DNA from: DASUAS01 sp963819475
GTDB lineage: Bacteria > Actinomycetota > Acidimicrobiia > IMCC26256 > DASPTH01
Assembly (NCBI GenBank): GCA_963819475.1
Contig: CAWFWE010000004.1
Span: 310,001 to 374,000 of the forward strand
Length of the DNA stretch: 64,000 nucleotides
Direction: 5' to 3'
In this document: one piece after another, positions 31,821 through 39,919 of the stretch
Numbering within the stretch: position 1 is the stretch's first letter
Layout of the letters: every line of letters begins with the position of its first letter
Notes under the pieces: generated by a model
What the model was told of the DNA's origin: nothing
Seen by the model: the letters and a program-made list of their open reading frames with translations, nothing else
The model's database searches: none
Position numbers and translations under genes: made by a program

Positions 31821-33380
31821 GTGGAGTTGACCACACCCGGGCGCGTGCTCGGAGGCCGATACCGACTTGTCGAGCCGCTCGCGCGCGGCGGCATGGCGAC
31901 GGTGTGGATCGCCGACGACCCTGTGCTGTCACGGCGCGTCGCGGTGAAGGTGCTGCGCGCCGACCTCGCGGCCGACGACGCGACCCGCGCCCGGTTCCGC
32001 AACGAGGCGATCGCGGCGGCGCGGTTGTCGCATCCCAACATCGTCTCCACCTACGACACCGGCGACGACGACGGCATCGCGTACATCGTCATGGAACTGG
32101 TCGACGGCCCGACGCTGCGCCACCTGATCGACGAGCACAGCGGTCTGCCCGTCGCCGACGTCATCCGCATCGGCAAGCAGATCGCCGACGCGCTCGACGC
32201 CGCGCACCGCGCCGGGCTCGTGCACCGTGACGTGAAGCCCGCCAACGTGCTCGTCCCGCGCGCGGGCCCGGTGAAGGTCACCGACTTCGGCATCGCCAAG
32301 GCCGCGGGCGGCGCCGACCTCACCCGCACGGGCACGGTGATGGGCACCGCCCGCTACCTCGCGCCCGAGCAGGTCAACGGGCGCCCGACCGACCCCCGCA
32401 CCGACGTCTACGCGCTCGGGCTGCTCATGTTCGAGTCGCTGGTCGGGCACCCGCCGTTCGGCGGCGACACCGACATCGCCACCGCCATGGCCCGCCTCAC
32501 CACGTCGGCACCCGCCATCCGCACCGAGCGCCCCGAGGTCTCGCAGGCCCTCGACGACGTGATCCACCGCTGCCTCGCCCGGCAGCCCGAGGCCCGGTTC
32601 GGGTCGGCCGCCGCGGTGCGCGACGCCCTCGACCGCGCCCGGCTCGACCCCACCGGCTCGCTCCCGCGGCCGGTGGCGCCCGCCCCGGTGGGCCCGGCCC
32701 GCCCTGCCCCGCGCCCGGCAGCACCCCCCGCGCACACCGGGCCGACGAGCCCGCAGCCCGTCCCCACGACACCCCGGGCCGCACCCCCCCGGCGGCGCCG
32801 GCGGCTGGGATGGCTCTGGGCGCTCCTGGTCGTGCTCGTCGCCATCGCCGGTGGCGTCCTCGCGTACGTGCTGGTCAGCGACGGCGGCTCGTCGAGCGGC
32901 GCCAACGGCGGCCCGGGGGCGACGCCACCCACCGCCACGAAGGTGCTGCTCACCCCGACCGCGTTCGACCCGCTCGGCGACGGTACCGAGAACCCCGGCG
33001 CGGTGAACAACGCCGTCGACGGCGACCCGACGACGAGCTGGACGACCGAGCAGTACGACAACAACTTCCCGGACGGCGCCAAGGATGGCGTGGGGCTCGC
33101 GTTCGCGCTCGACGGCAGCGTCGACGTGAACACGGTCGTTGTCGAGACCCAGCAGCACGGCTGGGGCGCATCGATCTACGTCAGCGACAAATCGCCGTCG
33201 GAGCTGAAGAACCTCCGCGACTGGGGTGAGGCGCGGGCGCACGGCTCCGACCTCGAGCGAACGCACACCTTCGAGGTGGGTGGAGTCACGGCGCGCTCGG
33301 TGCTGCTCTGGCTCACCCAGCTGCCGGCGGGCGACAACGGCAAGCACTACGTCGACGTGAGCGAGGTGAGGGTTGCGTGA
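31821..33380 (+). CDS. Transmembrane Ser/Thr protein kinase with extracellular discoidin-like domain
   Basis: A 519-residue receptor-type kinase. The cytoplasmic kinase (about 12-275) has all key residues: glycine loop LARGGMATV, Lys43 in VAVKVL, HRDVKPANV with Asp137, DFG at 155-157 and APE at 181-183, so it should be active. A Pro/Ala-rich linker (278-325) leads to one span (about 331-352). The outside domain has GAVNNAVDGDPTTSWTTEQYDN, typical of F5/8-type or CBM-like beta sandwiches. In mycobacteria such a kinase (inactive) and outer domain are fused to MurJ. Here it is a separate gene. The start is GTG. Confidence 0.92.
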   Translation: MELTTPGRVLGGRYRLVEPLARGGMATVWIADDPVLSRRVAVKVLRADLAADDATRARFRNEAIAAARLSHPNIVSTYDTGDDDGIAYIVMELVDGPTLRHLIDEHSGLPVADVIRIGKQIADALDAAHRAGLVHRDVKPANVLVPRAGPVKVTDFGIAKAAGGADLTRTGTVMGTARYLAPEQVNGRPTDPRTDVYALGLLMFESLVGHPPFGGDTDIATAMARLTTSAPAIRTERPEVSQALDDVIHRCLARQPEARFGSAAAVRDALDRARLDPTGSLPRPVAPAPVGPARPAPRPAAPPAHTGPTSPQPVPTTPRAAPPRRRRRLGWLWALLVVLVAIAGGVLAYVLVSDGGSSSGANGGPGATPPTATKVLLTPTAFDPLGDGTENPGAVNNAVDGDPTTSWTTEQYDNNFPDGAKDGVGLAFALDGSVDVNTVVVETQQHGWGASIYVSDKSPSELKNLRDWGEARAHGSDLERTHTFEVGGVTARSVLLWLTQLPAGDNGKHYVDVSEVRVA

Positions 33381-33984
33381 CGAGAGCGATTCCGTCCTCG
33401 CCGCCCGCGCCTCGCGCGGCGATCGGCAGGCGCTGGAGGTGCTCCTCGATCGCCACGTCGACCGGATCCATGCGGTCTGTCGCCGCGTGGTCGCCCATCC
33501 GGAGGACGCGCTCGACGCCACCCAGGAGGCGATGATCTCGATCGCGCGTGGCATCGACCGCTTCGACGGACGGGCCGCGTTCAGCACCTGGTGCTACCGC
33601 GTGGCGACCAACGCCGCGCTCGACGAGCTGCGCCGGCAGCGGCGGCGGCCGGTCGCCGCCCATCCCGACGGCCGCGAGCCGGTCGCTCCCGGCCCCGCGA
33701 TCGAGGACCGGGTCGGAGCGCGGCTCGACGTCGACGCGGCGTTGCGCGCGCTCCCCGACGACTTCCGCGTCGCGGTCGTGCTGCGCGACCTGTGCGACCT
33801 CGACTACGCCGAGATCGCCGAGGTGCTCGACGTGCCGCCCGGGACGGTCCGCTCGCGCATCTCGCACGGGCGCGCGCTCCTCGTGGAACGACTGGACCCG
33901 GAGGCGGCCGGGCCACACGGCTCCGGGCCACCCGGCTCCGGGAACCGCGGCCCCTCCCCCGTACGTCAGAACGACGATGGCTGA
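33373..33984 (+). CDS. sigM: ECF RNA polymerase sigma factor, SigM-like
   Basis: A 203-residue ECF sigma factor. Region 2 is RHVDRIHAVCRRVVAHPEDALDATQEAMISIARGIDRFDG..FSTWCYRVATNAALDELRR. Region 4 is ALRALPDDFRVAVVLRDLCDLDYAEIAEVLDVPPGTVRSRISHGRALL. Position after the kinase and before trxB matches sigM (Rv3911). The TTG start at 33373 overlaps the kinase stop, with GAGG seven bases upstream. A Gly/Pro/Ser tail follows region 4. The next gene overlaps by 8 bp and is probably its anti-sigma factor. Confidence 0.92.
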   Translation: MRDESDSVLAARASRGDRQALEVLLDRHVDRIHAVCRRVVAHPEDALDATQEAMISIARGIDRFDGRAAFSTWCYRVATNAALDELRRQRRRPVAAHPDGREPVAPGPAIEDRVGARLDVDAALRALPDDFRVAVVLRDLCDLDYAEIAEVLDVPPGTVRSRISHGRALLVERLDPEAAGPHGSGPPGSGNRGPSPVRQNDDG

Positions 33985-34624
33985 CGAGCGTCCCGACGAC
34001 CAACGCGACGAGCGCATCGCCGCGTGGGTCGAACCCGAGCCGCTCGACGAGCTGACCCGCCGGCGGCTGGTCGCCACCGCGCTGCAGACACCCGCGGAGG
34101 CGCCGAGCCCTCCTGCATCCCAGCGCGCGTGGCGTTGGATCGCGACCGCGGCGGTGATCGTGGTCGTGCTGGTCGGCGCGCTCGCCGTCTTCACCGCGCA
34201 GAGCGGCGACGAGGCCCGGTTGAGCGACGCGGCGAGGAAGCCGCAGGACCGCGGCGGCCAGACCCAGCAGGCGTCGCCGTCCATCGCGGCCACGGGGTCA
34301 CCGGTCGCCGTGGGTGACTTCGGTGACCTCGACACGCCCGCGAACCTGAGACGCCTCCGCACCGCCCTGGAGCAGCAGCGGAGCGCGGTCGTGGCCCCGT
34401 CGAACGGCGGCGGCGCCGACTCCGGCGCCGGTGCCGAGGCCACGTCGAACCAGCTGTCGACGTTGGCCTGTCGCGACCAGCTCCCGACGGGCACGGTCAT
34501 CGCGGTGGGCTCGGGCACGCTCGACGGGCGGCGCGCGCTGGTCGTCCTCACCGACCGCGGCGACGGCTCCCGGTCGATCGACGCCGTCCTCACCGACTCC
34601 TGCGAGGTGCGGCCGCTCTCGTGA
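33977..34624 (+). CDS. Probable anti-sigma factor, membrane protein (Rv3912-like)
   Basis: A 215-residue protein with a short cytoplasmic N-terminus (ERIAAWVEPEPLDELTRRRLVATAL), a single span (WIATAAVIVVVLVGALAVFTA at about 52-72) and an external Gly/Ser/Gln-rich part with two cysteines (LACRDQ, DSCEVR). Its gene overlaps sigM, and single-span proteins directly after ECF sigma genes are usually their inhibitors. The classic zinc-binding HxxxCxxC anti-sigma motif is absent, so the assignment rests on context and topology. ATG at 33977 is used. Confidence 0.7.
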   Translation: MADERPDDQRDERIAAWVEPEPLDELTRRRLVATALQTPAEAPSPPASQRAWRWIATAAVIVVVLVGALAVFTAQSGDEARLSDAARKPQDRGGQTQQASPSIAATGSPVAVGDFGDLDTPANLRRLRTALEQQRSAVVAPSNGGGADSGAGAEATSNQLSTLACRDQLPTGTVIAVGSGTLDGRRALVVLTDRGDGSRSIDAVLTDSCEVRPLS

Positions 34625-34692
34625 CCCGTTCACCGGGGCCACCAACCGGGTACGCTCCCGGGACTCACGGATCCGCGGGAAGGGAGCGCGCC

Positions 34693-34986
34693 GTGGCGGA
34701 CTGGACAACCGATGCGGTCGACACACTCGAGAACGTCGTCGCCACCGTCCGCGAGAAGACGGTCGTCCCCGCCCAGACGGCCACCAGGGCCGTCGTCTTC
34801 GGCCTGCTCGTCGCGTTCTTCGTGGTGACCGCGATCTTGATGATGGCGATCGCGCTGTTCCGGGTGTTGGTCGTCCTCACGGGAGAGGTGTGGGCGGCGT
34901 ACGTGATCCTGGGCGGAATCTTCGTGGTCGCGGGGGCGTTCGTGTGGAGAATGCGCTCACCGCGGAACAAGGAAGCGAATGCCTGA
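34693..34986 (+). CDS. Small membrane protein between sigM and trxB
   Basis: A 97-residue protein. The GTG start has AGGGAG at good distance. A polar N-terminal helix (DWTTDAVDTLENVVATVREKT) precedes two membrane spans (VVFGLLVAFFVVTAILMMAI and WAAYVILGGIFVVAGAFVW), which fits a membrane-associated holin-like or phage-shock-like small protein. I do not recognise it. Its stop overlaps the trxB ATG by 8 bp, so the two are translationally coupled. Confidence 0.7.
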   Translation: MADWTTDAVDTLENVVATVREKTVVPAQTATRAVVFGLLVAFFVVTAILMMAIALFRVLVVLTGEVWAAYVILGGIFVVAGAFVWRMRSPRNKEANA

Positions 34987-35959
34987 TCTCCACGAGCTCG
35001 TCATCGTCGGCTCCGGACCGGCGGGTCTGACCGCCGCCGTCTACGCCGGCCGCGCCAACCTCCAACCGATCGTCATCGAGGGCATCGGTGCGGGTGGGCA
35101 GCTCATGCTCACCACCGACGTCGAGAACTACCCCGGCTTCCCCGACGGCATCCTCGGGCCCGAGCTCATGATGAAGTTCCGGGAGCAGGCGGAGCGGTTC
35201 GGCGCCGAGTTCGTCACCGCCGATGCCGACCGGGTGGAGCTGACCGAGGGTTCGCCGTTCGGCGTGTGGGTCGGCGAGCGCGAGTTCCGCGCCCGTTCGA
35301 TGGTCATCACCACCGGCGCGTCGGCCCGCATGTTGGGCCTGGCCGCCGAGCAACGCCTGCTCGGCCACGGCGTCAGCACCTGCGCCACCTGCGACGGCTT
35401 CTTCTTCCGCGAGAAGCCCATCGCGGTGGTCGGTGGCGGCGACTCGGCGATCGAGGAGGCGATCTTCCTGACGAAGTTCGCCACCAACGTCACCCTCGTG
35501 CACCGGCGCGACGAGCTGCGGGCGTCGAAGATCATGCAGGACCGCGCACTCGCCAACCCGAAGATCGACTTCAAGTGGAACTCCGAGGTCAGCGACGTCG
35601 TCGGCGACGGCTCGGTGGACGCGATCCGGCTGCGCGACACGATCACCGGGGACGAGTCCGAGCTCGAGGTGCAAGGACTGTTCGTCGCCATCGGGCACGA
35701 CCCGAACACCGCGCTGTTCCGTGGTCAGCTCGACCTCGACGAGAACGGCTACATCGTCACCTCGCCCGACTCCACGCGCACGTCCGTCGAAGGCGTGTTC
35801 GCGGCCGGCGACGTGCAGGACCACGTGTTCCGGCAGGCGATCACCGCCGCGGGCTCCGGGTGCATGGCCGCGATGGAAGCCGAGCGGTGGTTGGGCGAGC
35901 GCGCGCACGCGGGCTCCGCGGTGACGTCCGCCGCCGCGTACGACGCCGGCGCGCACTGA
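34979..35959 (+). CDS. trxB: Thioredoxin reductase
   Basis: A 326-residue FAD enzyme that reduces thioredoxin with NADPH. FAD binding is GSGPAGLTAA at 11-20. The redox-active disulfide is CATCDG with Cys135 and Cys138. NADPH binding is VVGGGDSAIEEA. The C-terminal FAD motif is GVFAAGDVQD. ATG at 34979 overlaps the upstream membrane protein gene. trxA follows after about 100 bp with its own ribosome binding site. Confidence 0.97.
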   Translation: MPDLHELVIVGSGPAGLTAAVYAGRANLQPIVIEGIGAGGQLMLTTDVENYPGFPDGILGPELMMKFREQAERFGAEFVTADADRVELTEGSPFGVWVGEREFRARSMVITTGASARMLGLAAEQRLLGHGVSTCATCDGFFFREKPIAVVGGGDSAIEEAIFLTKFATNVTLVHRRDELRASKIMQDRALANPKIDFKWNSEVSDVVGDGSVDAIRLRDTITGDESELEVQGLFVAIGHDPNTALFRGQLDLDENGYIVTSPDSTRTSVEGVFAAGDVQDHVFRQAITAAGSGCMAAMEAERWLGERAHAGSAVTSAAAYDAGAH

Positions 35960-36060
35960 CCGAAACCCGAGCGCGTCGCGGTGGAATGACCGCGCACCGC
36001 GGAGCGTTGGTGTCCCACAGCCGGTCGGTAGACTCAGCCGACCTCAGGAAAGGACCCACC

Positions 36061-36390
36061 GTGGCCGACGACATCCTCAACCTCTCCGACGCGACCTTCG
36101 ACGAGACCCTGGCGGGCTCCGACACACCCGTGCTGGTCGACTTCTGGGCGGAGTGGTGCGGTCCCTGCAAGATGATCGCGCCGACGTTGGCGGAGATCGC
36201 CGTCGAGCAGCGCGGCAAGCTCGTCATCGGCAAGCTCAACGTCGACGACAACCCCGACACCGCCCGACGGTTCGACGTCATGAGCATCCCGACGCTCCTC
36301 GTGTTCAAGGACGGCCAGCAGGTGAAGCGGCTCGTGGGCGCGAAGGGCAAGGGGCAGCTGCTCCAGGACCTCGCCGAGTTCATCGCTTGA
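36061..36390 (+). CDS. trxA: Thioredoxin
   Basis: A 109-residue thioredoxin. The active site WCGPC lies at 32-36 in VLVDFWAEWCGPCKMIAP, and the cis-Pro loop is SIPTLLVFKDG. It reduces protein disulfides in the cytoplasm with TrxB. GTG at 36061 follows AGGAAAGGA. Its TGA overlaps the TTG start of the cwlM-like gene. Confidence 0.97.
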   Translation: MADDILNLSDATFDETLAGSDTPVLVDFWAEWCGPCKMIAPTLAEIAVEQRGKLVIGKLNVDDNPDTARRFDVMSIPTLLVFKDGQQVKRLVGAKGKGQLLQDLAEFIA

Positions 36391-37403
36391 GCGGCCCGGC
36401 CGTGCTACGGCCGGGCAGCCGTGGCGAGGCGGTGCGTGATCTCCAGGTTCGGCTCGGCGCGCTGGGTCACGAGATCCCGCGCGTCGAGGCCGGATCGTTC
36501 GGTGCCGCGACCGAGCGCGTCGTGCGCACCTTCCAGGAGAGCCGTGGGCTACGGGTCGACGGCATCTGCGGCCCCCAGACCTGGGCCGCGGTGGTCGAGA
36601 GCGGCTGGCGCCTCGGCGACCGACTCCTCTACCGGACCCGTCCGATGCTCCGCGGCGACGACGTCGCCGAGCTGCAGCGCCGGCTGAACGGCCTCGGTTT
36701 CGACGCCGGCCGCGAGGACGGCATCCTCGGCGACGACACGACGCGCGCGCTGGTCGAGTTCCAGCGCAACATGGACCTGCCCACCGACGGCATCTGCGGC
36801 GCGTCGACGATCGCCGTGCTCGACCGCGTCGGGACCCTCGCGGAAGGGTCGGTCGCCAGCGTGCGTGAGCGCGAGGTGCTCCGCCGCGGTCCCCACCGCC
36901 TCTCCGGTCGCCGCGTGTTCGTCGCCGCCGCCCCCGGGTTCGAGGCGCTGGCGAGGACGGTGGTCCGCGAGCTCAACGAGCTCGGGGCCGGCGCCGCGCT
37001 CGACGCCACCGGCGCCACCGATCCGATCCTGGCGGCGGAAGCGAACCGCTACACCGCCCACCTCTTCCTCGCCTTCCGCGCCGGTGACGCGCCCGGCTGC
37101 CGGTGCAGCTACTACGAGTCGGGCCGGTTCCGGTCCGAGGCCGGGTTCGCGGTCGCCGACGCGGTGAGCCGCGAGCTCGCACCCATCCTCGGTGGCGAGC
37201 CGTGCGTCGCCGGCCGGACCTACGCGGTGCTCCGGGAGACGCGCATGGCCGCGGTCATCTGCGAACCGGTGGCGCAGGGCGACGTCGACGCCATGCGGGA
37301 GCTGGTGCTGCGGGGACCCGACGTGGCCCACGCCGTGGTGCGGGGCGTGCGCCGCGGCGTCGAGCAACCCCCCGCCACCGAGCCCGGCGGCACGGCCGAC
37401 TAA
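36387..37403 (+). CDS. CwlM-like protein: two peptidoglycan-binding domains and a degenerate amidase domain
   Basis: A 338-residue protein with no signal peptide. Residues 8-70 and 86-148 are PG_binding_1 domains (GEAVRDLQVRLGALG..VDGICGPQTW and GDDVAELQRRLNGLGF..TDGICGAS). Residues 175-325 align with N-acetylmuramoyl-L-alanine amidase (amidase_3), but the first zinc ligand region reads VFVAAAPGFEA where DPGHGG is expected, and the later H is lost in HLFLAFRAG. The domain is likely inactive. In M. tuberculosis, CwlM at this position is also non-enzymatic and activates MurA when phosphorylated. The TTG start overlaps trxA. Confidence 0.8.
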   Translation: MSGPAVLRPGSRGEAVRDLQVRLGALGHEIPRVEAGSFGAATERVVRTFQESRGLRVDGICGPQTWAAVVESGWRLGDRLLYRTRPMLRGDDVAELQRRLNGLGFDAGREDGILGDDTTRALVEFQRNMDLPTDGICGASTIAVLDRVGTLAEGSVASVREREVLRRGPHRLSGRRVFVAAAPGFEALARTVVRELNELGAGAALDATGATDPILAAEANRYTAHLFLAFRAGDAPGCRCSYYESGRFRSEAGFAVADAVSRELAPILGGEPCVAGRTYAVLRETRMAAVICEPVAQGDVDAMRELVLRGPDVAHAVVRGVRRGVEQPPATEPGGTAD

Positions 37404-37407
37404 GTTA

Positions 37408-37421
37408 CTTGCGCGCGCAAG
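37408..37421. terminator. Small palindrome between convergent cwlM-like and parB genes
   Basis: CTTGCGCGCGCAAG is a perfect 14-bp palindrome in the 22-bp gap between the two convergent genes. It may act as a weak bidirectional terminator. Confidence 0.35.
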
Positions 37422-37425
37422 GAGA

Positions 37426-38370
37426 TCAGCCGGTGGCGCCGGCGGTGTTCGCGGCCGAGGGCCGGTCCGCCCCGCCGTCGGTCATCAGCCGGTAGATCCG
37501 CTCGAGGTCCTCGAGGGTCGAGAACTCGACGACGACCTTCCCCCGCGAGCTGCCCATCGAGATCTTGACCCGGGTCTCGAGGTGGTCGCCGAGCAGCTCC
37601 TCGAGCTCGAGCAGACCGGGCGGACGCAGGCGCCGGCGGGCCGGCGAGCCGTTGGACGCGGCGCTCGCATCGCCGGGCGCGCCCGCCTCGTTCGCGCGCT
37701 GGTGCTCGCGGACCGCCTCTTCCACCGCGCGCACCGAGAGGTCCTCGTCGACCACGCGCTTGGCGAGGAGCTCCTGGAACGAGCGGTCCGGCGTGCCGAG
37801 CAGGGCCCGGGCATGCCCCATCGACAGCGTGCCCTGCTGCAGCGACTTCTGGATCGCGGGCGGGAGCTGCATGAGCCGGAGCGTGTTCGTGACCGTGGCC
37901 CGGCTCCGGCCGACGCGGGACGCGACCTCGTCGTGGGTGAGACCGAAGTCCTCGATGAGCTGCTGGTAGGCGGCGGCCTCCTCGAGCGGGTTGAGGTCGT
38001 CGCGATGGACGTTCTCGACCAACGCCTGCTCGAGCGCGGCGGCGTCGTCGGTCTCACGGACCAGCGCGGGGATGGTCTGCAGGCCGACGCGCCGGGCGGC
38101 GCGCCAGCGCCGCTCACCGGCGATGAGCTCGTACTGGCCGTCGCCCATGGGACGCACCAGGACGGGCTGGAGCACGCCGACCTCGCGGATCGAGTCGGCG
38201 AGGAGCCCGAGGGCCTCCTCGTCGAAGTGGTCCCGCGGTTGGAACCGATTCGGCTTGATCGAGGCCAGCAGGAGCTCGTCGAGGCCGCCCACCTCGGCAG
38301 CCGCCCCCTCGGTTCCGCCGGGGGGGATGAGGGCTCCGAGCCCCTTACCCAGTCCGCCGCGTCGCGCCAC
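37426..38370 (-). CDS. parB: Chromosome partitioning protein ParB
   Basis: A 314-residue CTPase and centromere-binding protein. After RRGGLGKGLGALIP come the N-terminal domain with the CTP-binding boxes (GVLQPVLVRP and GERRWRAARRVG) and the helix-turn-helix for parS (LTHDEVASRVGRSRATVTNTLRLMQLP). The C-terminal dimerisation region is SRGKVVVEFSTLEDLERIYRLM. The linker is Ala/Gly-rich. The GTG start lies inside the end of parA (26-bp overlap). Two parS sites lie upstream of parA. Confidence 0.96.
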   Translation of the reverse strand: MARRGGLGKGLGALIPPGGTEGAAAEVGGLDELLLASIKPNRFQPRDHFDEEALGLLADSIREVGVLQPVLVRPMGDGQYELIAGERRWRAARRVGLQTIPALVRETDDAAALEQALVENVHRDDLNPLEEAAAYQQLIEDFGLTHDEVASRVGRSRATVTNTLRLMQLPPAIQKSLQQGTLSMGHARALLGTPDRSFQELLAKRVVDEDLSVRAVEEAVREHQRANEAGAPGDASAASNGSPARRRLRPPGLLELEELLGDHLETRVKISMGSSRGKVVVEFSTLEDLERIYRLMTDGGADRPSAANTAGATG

Positions 38371-39781
38371 CGCTCACCTCTTTCGCCAGGTTCCGATACG
38401 CCGACGCACCGCGCGACGTGGAGTCGAACACGATCACCGGTTGCCCGAACGACGGCGCCTCCGCCAGGCGCACGGTCCTCGGCACCACGGTCTTGTAGAC
38501 CTTCGAGCCGAAGTGCTCGCGCACCTCGGTCTCGACCTGCTCGGCCAGGCGGGTCCGGGCGTCGTACATCGTGAGGATGATCCCCCGGACTTCGAGCGAG
38601 GCGTTGAGGCTCGAGCGGACCAGCGCAACGTTCCGGAGCAGTTGCCCGAGTCCCTCGAGGGCGTAGTACTCGCACTGGATCGGCACGATGACGTCGTCGG
38701 CCGCCGCCAGGCCGTTCACGGTCAGGAGACCGAGCGACGGAGGGCAGTCGATGAGCACGACGTCGTACTCGGTCCGGACCGAGTCGAGCGCCCGCTTGAG
38801 CTTGAGCTCGCGGCTGAACGCGGGCACGAGCTCGATCTCGGCGCCGGCGAGGTCGAGGGTTGCCGGAATCACGAACAGGTTCTTGAGGCTGGTCGGTTCG
38901 ACCGCGTCGAGCGCCGGCGTGTCCTGCATGAGGACGTCGTAGATCGAGGCGTTCACGTCGCGCGGGTTGATGCCGAGTCCGGTCGACGCGTTTCCCTGGG
39001 GGTCGAGGTCGACCACCAGGACCCGTAGGCCCGTCTCCGCCAGGGCGGCACCGAGGTTCACCGCGGTCGTGGTCTTGCCCACGCCACCCTTCTGGTTGGC
39101 GATGGCGATGATCCGCGGCAGCTCGAGCGGGGTGTCGCCGACTTCGTCAGCGGTGACGGCATCGGCCGCGGAACCGGACAGCGCCCCGGCGCCGGGGAGG
39201 TCGGACCGTTCGGGCTCGGCCGCGGTGATGGGAGCTGGGGGAGCCTCGGTGCTGCCAGACCTCGGGCGTTCGGGCTCGCGTGCGAACCGGGTCGAGGGAG
39301 ACGCGGGGGTCGCCGCCGCGGGCCGAATCGGCGCGGCCGCCGGTTCGGTGACCCTCGACGGGGGGTCGGGTCGCGGCCCCGGCCGCGATTGCGGGGTGGG
39401 AACGGTCGCGGATATCGGTCCCGACGCGGGCGACGGAGCGGCCGGGACCGGCCGCGGGGGGACTGCCGTGGCCGGCGGGGGAGGCCATTCGCGGGGGGCC
39501 ACCGGAGGTCGGACCGTCGATTCCTGACCAGTCGATCCGGTCGACGAATCCATGGGCCTCTCTTCCGGTTCGGTCGGCACCGACGGCGGGTCGCTCGGCG
39601 GTTCCGCCCGCGAACCCGGTGCGTCGGTGGACGTCAGGATCGGCGCGGGCGATGGCTGGGGGGACGCAGCGGGATTGCCTTCGGCGTTGACGGGAGGGGG
39701 CGGTTCGGCCACTTCCTCGTCGGGCCGTCGACGTCCGAACAGACGCCGACGCGGGCGTGAGTCGCCGAATTCATCCGTCAT
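38345..39781 (-). CDS. parA: Chromosome partitioning ATPase ParA with long proline-rich N-terminal extension
   Basis: A 478-residue Walker-type ATPase. Residues 1-215 are a low-complexity Pro/Ser/Ala/Arg-rich region (PRRRLFGRRRPDEEVAEPPP at the start) with no fold that I recognise. The ParA domain starts PRIIAIANQKGGVGKTTTAVN with the deviant Walker A near 229-236, then VLVVDLDPQGNAS and DVVLIDCPPSLGLL. Typical ParA/Soj proteins are 260-300 residues. ATG at 39781 is chosen; a later start (GTG/ATG nearer the domain) cannot be excluded, though the extension has normal codon use. Confidence 0.93.
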   Translation of the reverse strand: MTDEFGDSRPRRRLFGRRRPDEEVAEPPPPVNAEGNPAASPQPSPAPILTSTDAPGSRAEPPSDPPSVPTEPEERPMDSSTGSTGQESTVRPPVAPREWPPPPATAVPPRPVPAAPSPASGPISATVPTPQSRPGPRPDPPSRVTEPAAAPIRPAAATPASPSTRFAREPERPRSGSTEAPPAPITAAEPERSDLPGAGALSGSAADAVTADEVGDTPLELPRIIAIANQKGGVGKTTTAVNLGAALAETGLRVLVVDLDPQGNASTGLGINPRDVNASIYDVLMQDTPALDAVEPTSLKNLFVIPATLDLAGAEIELVPAFSRELKLKRALDSVRTEYDVVLIDCPPSLGLLTVNGLAAADDVIVPIQCEYYALEGLGQLLRNVALVRSSLNASLEVRGIILTMYDARTRLAEQVETEVREHFGSKVYKTVVPRTVRLAEAPSFGQPVIVFDSTSRGASAYRNLAKEVSGGATRRTG

Positions 39782-39846
39782 GGACCATCCCAGCAAGCTT
39801 CGAGCCGAGTGCTCATCCTCAACCACGCTGCACCGCGGGTCAAGGG

Positions 39847-39862
39847 TGTTCCACGTGAAACA
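39847..39862. promoter_or_regulatory. parS site 1
   Basis: TGTTCCACGTGAAACA matches the parS consensus TGTTnCACGTGAAACA at every defined position. It lies about 65 bp upstream of the parA start, in the parA-rsmG gap. ParB binds here and loads to form the segregation complex. It may also control parA expression. Confidence 0.95.
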
Positions 39863-39891
39863 GTGAGAAAGTCTCGACCTTCGGACGAGAC

Positions 39892-39907
39892 TGTTCCACG
39901 TGAAACA
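39892..39907. promoter_or_regulatory. parS site 2
   Basis: A second identical TGTTCCACGTGAAACA, starting 45 bp after the first, directly before the rsmG stop codon region. The two sites frame the gap and lie about 4 kb from dnaA, the usual distance for origin-proximal parS. Confidence 0.95.
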
Positions 39908-39919
39908 GTACTCCCTCGA

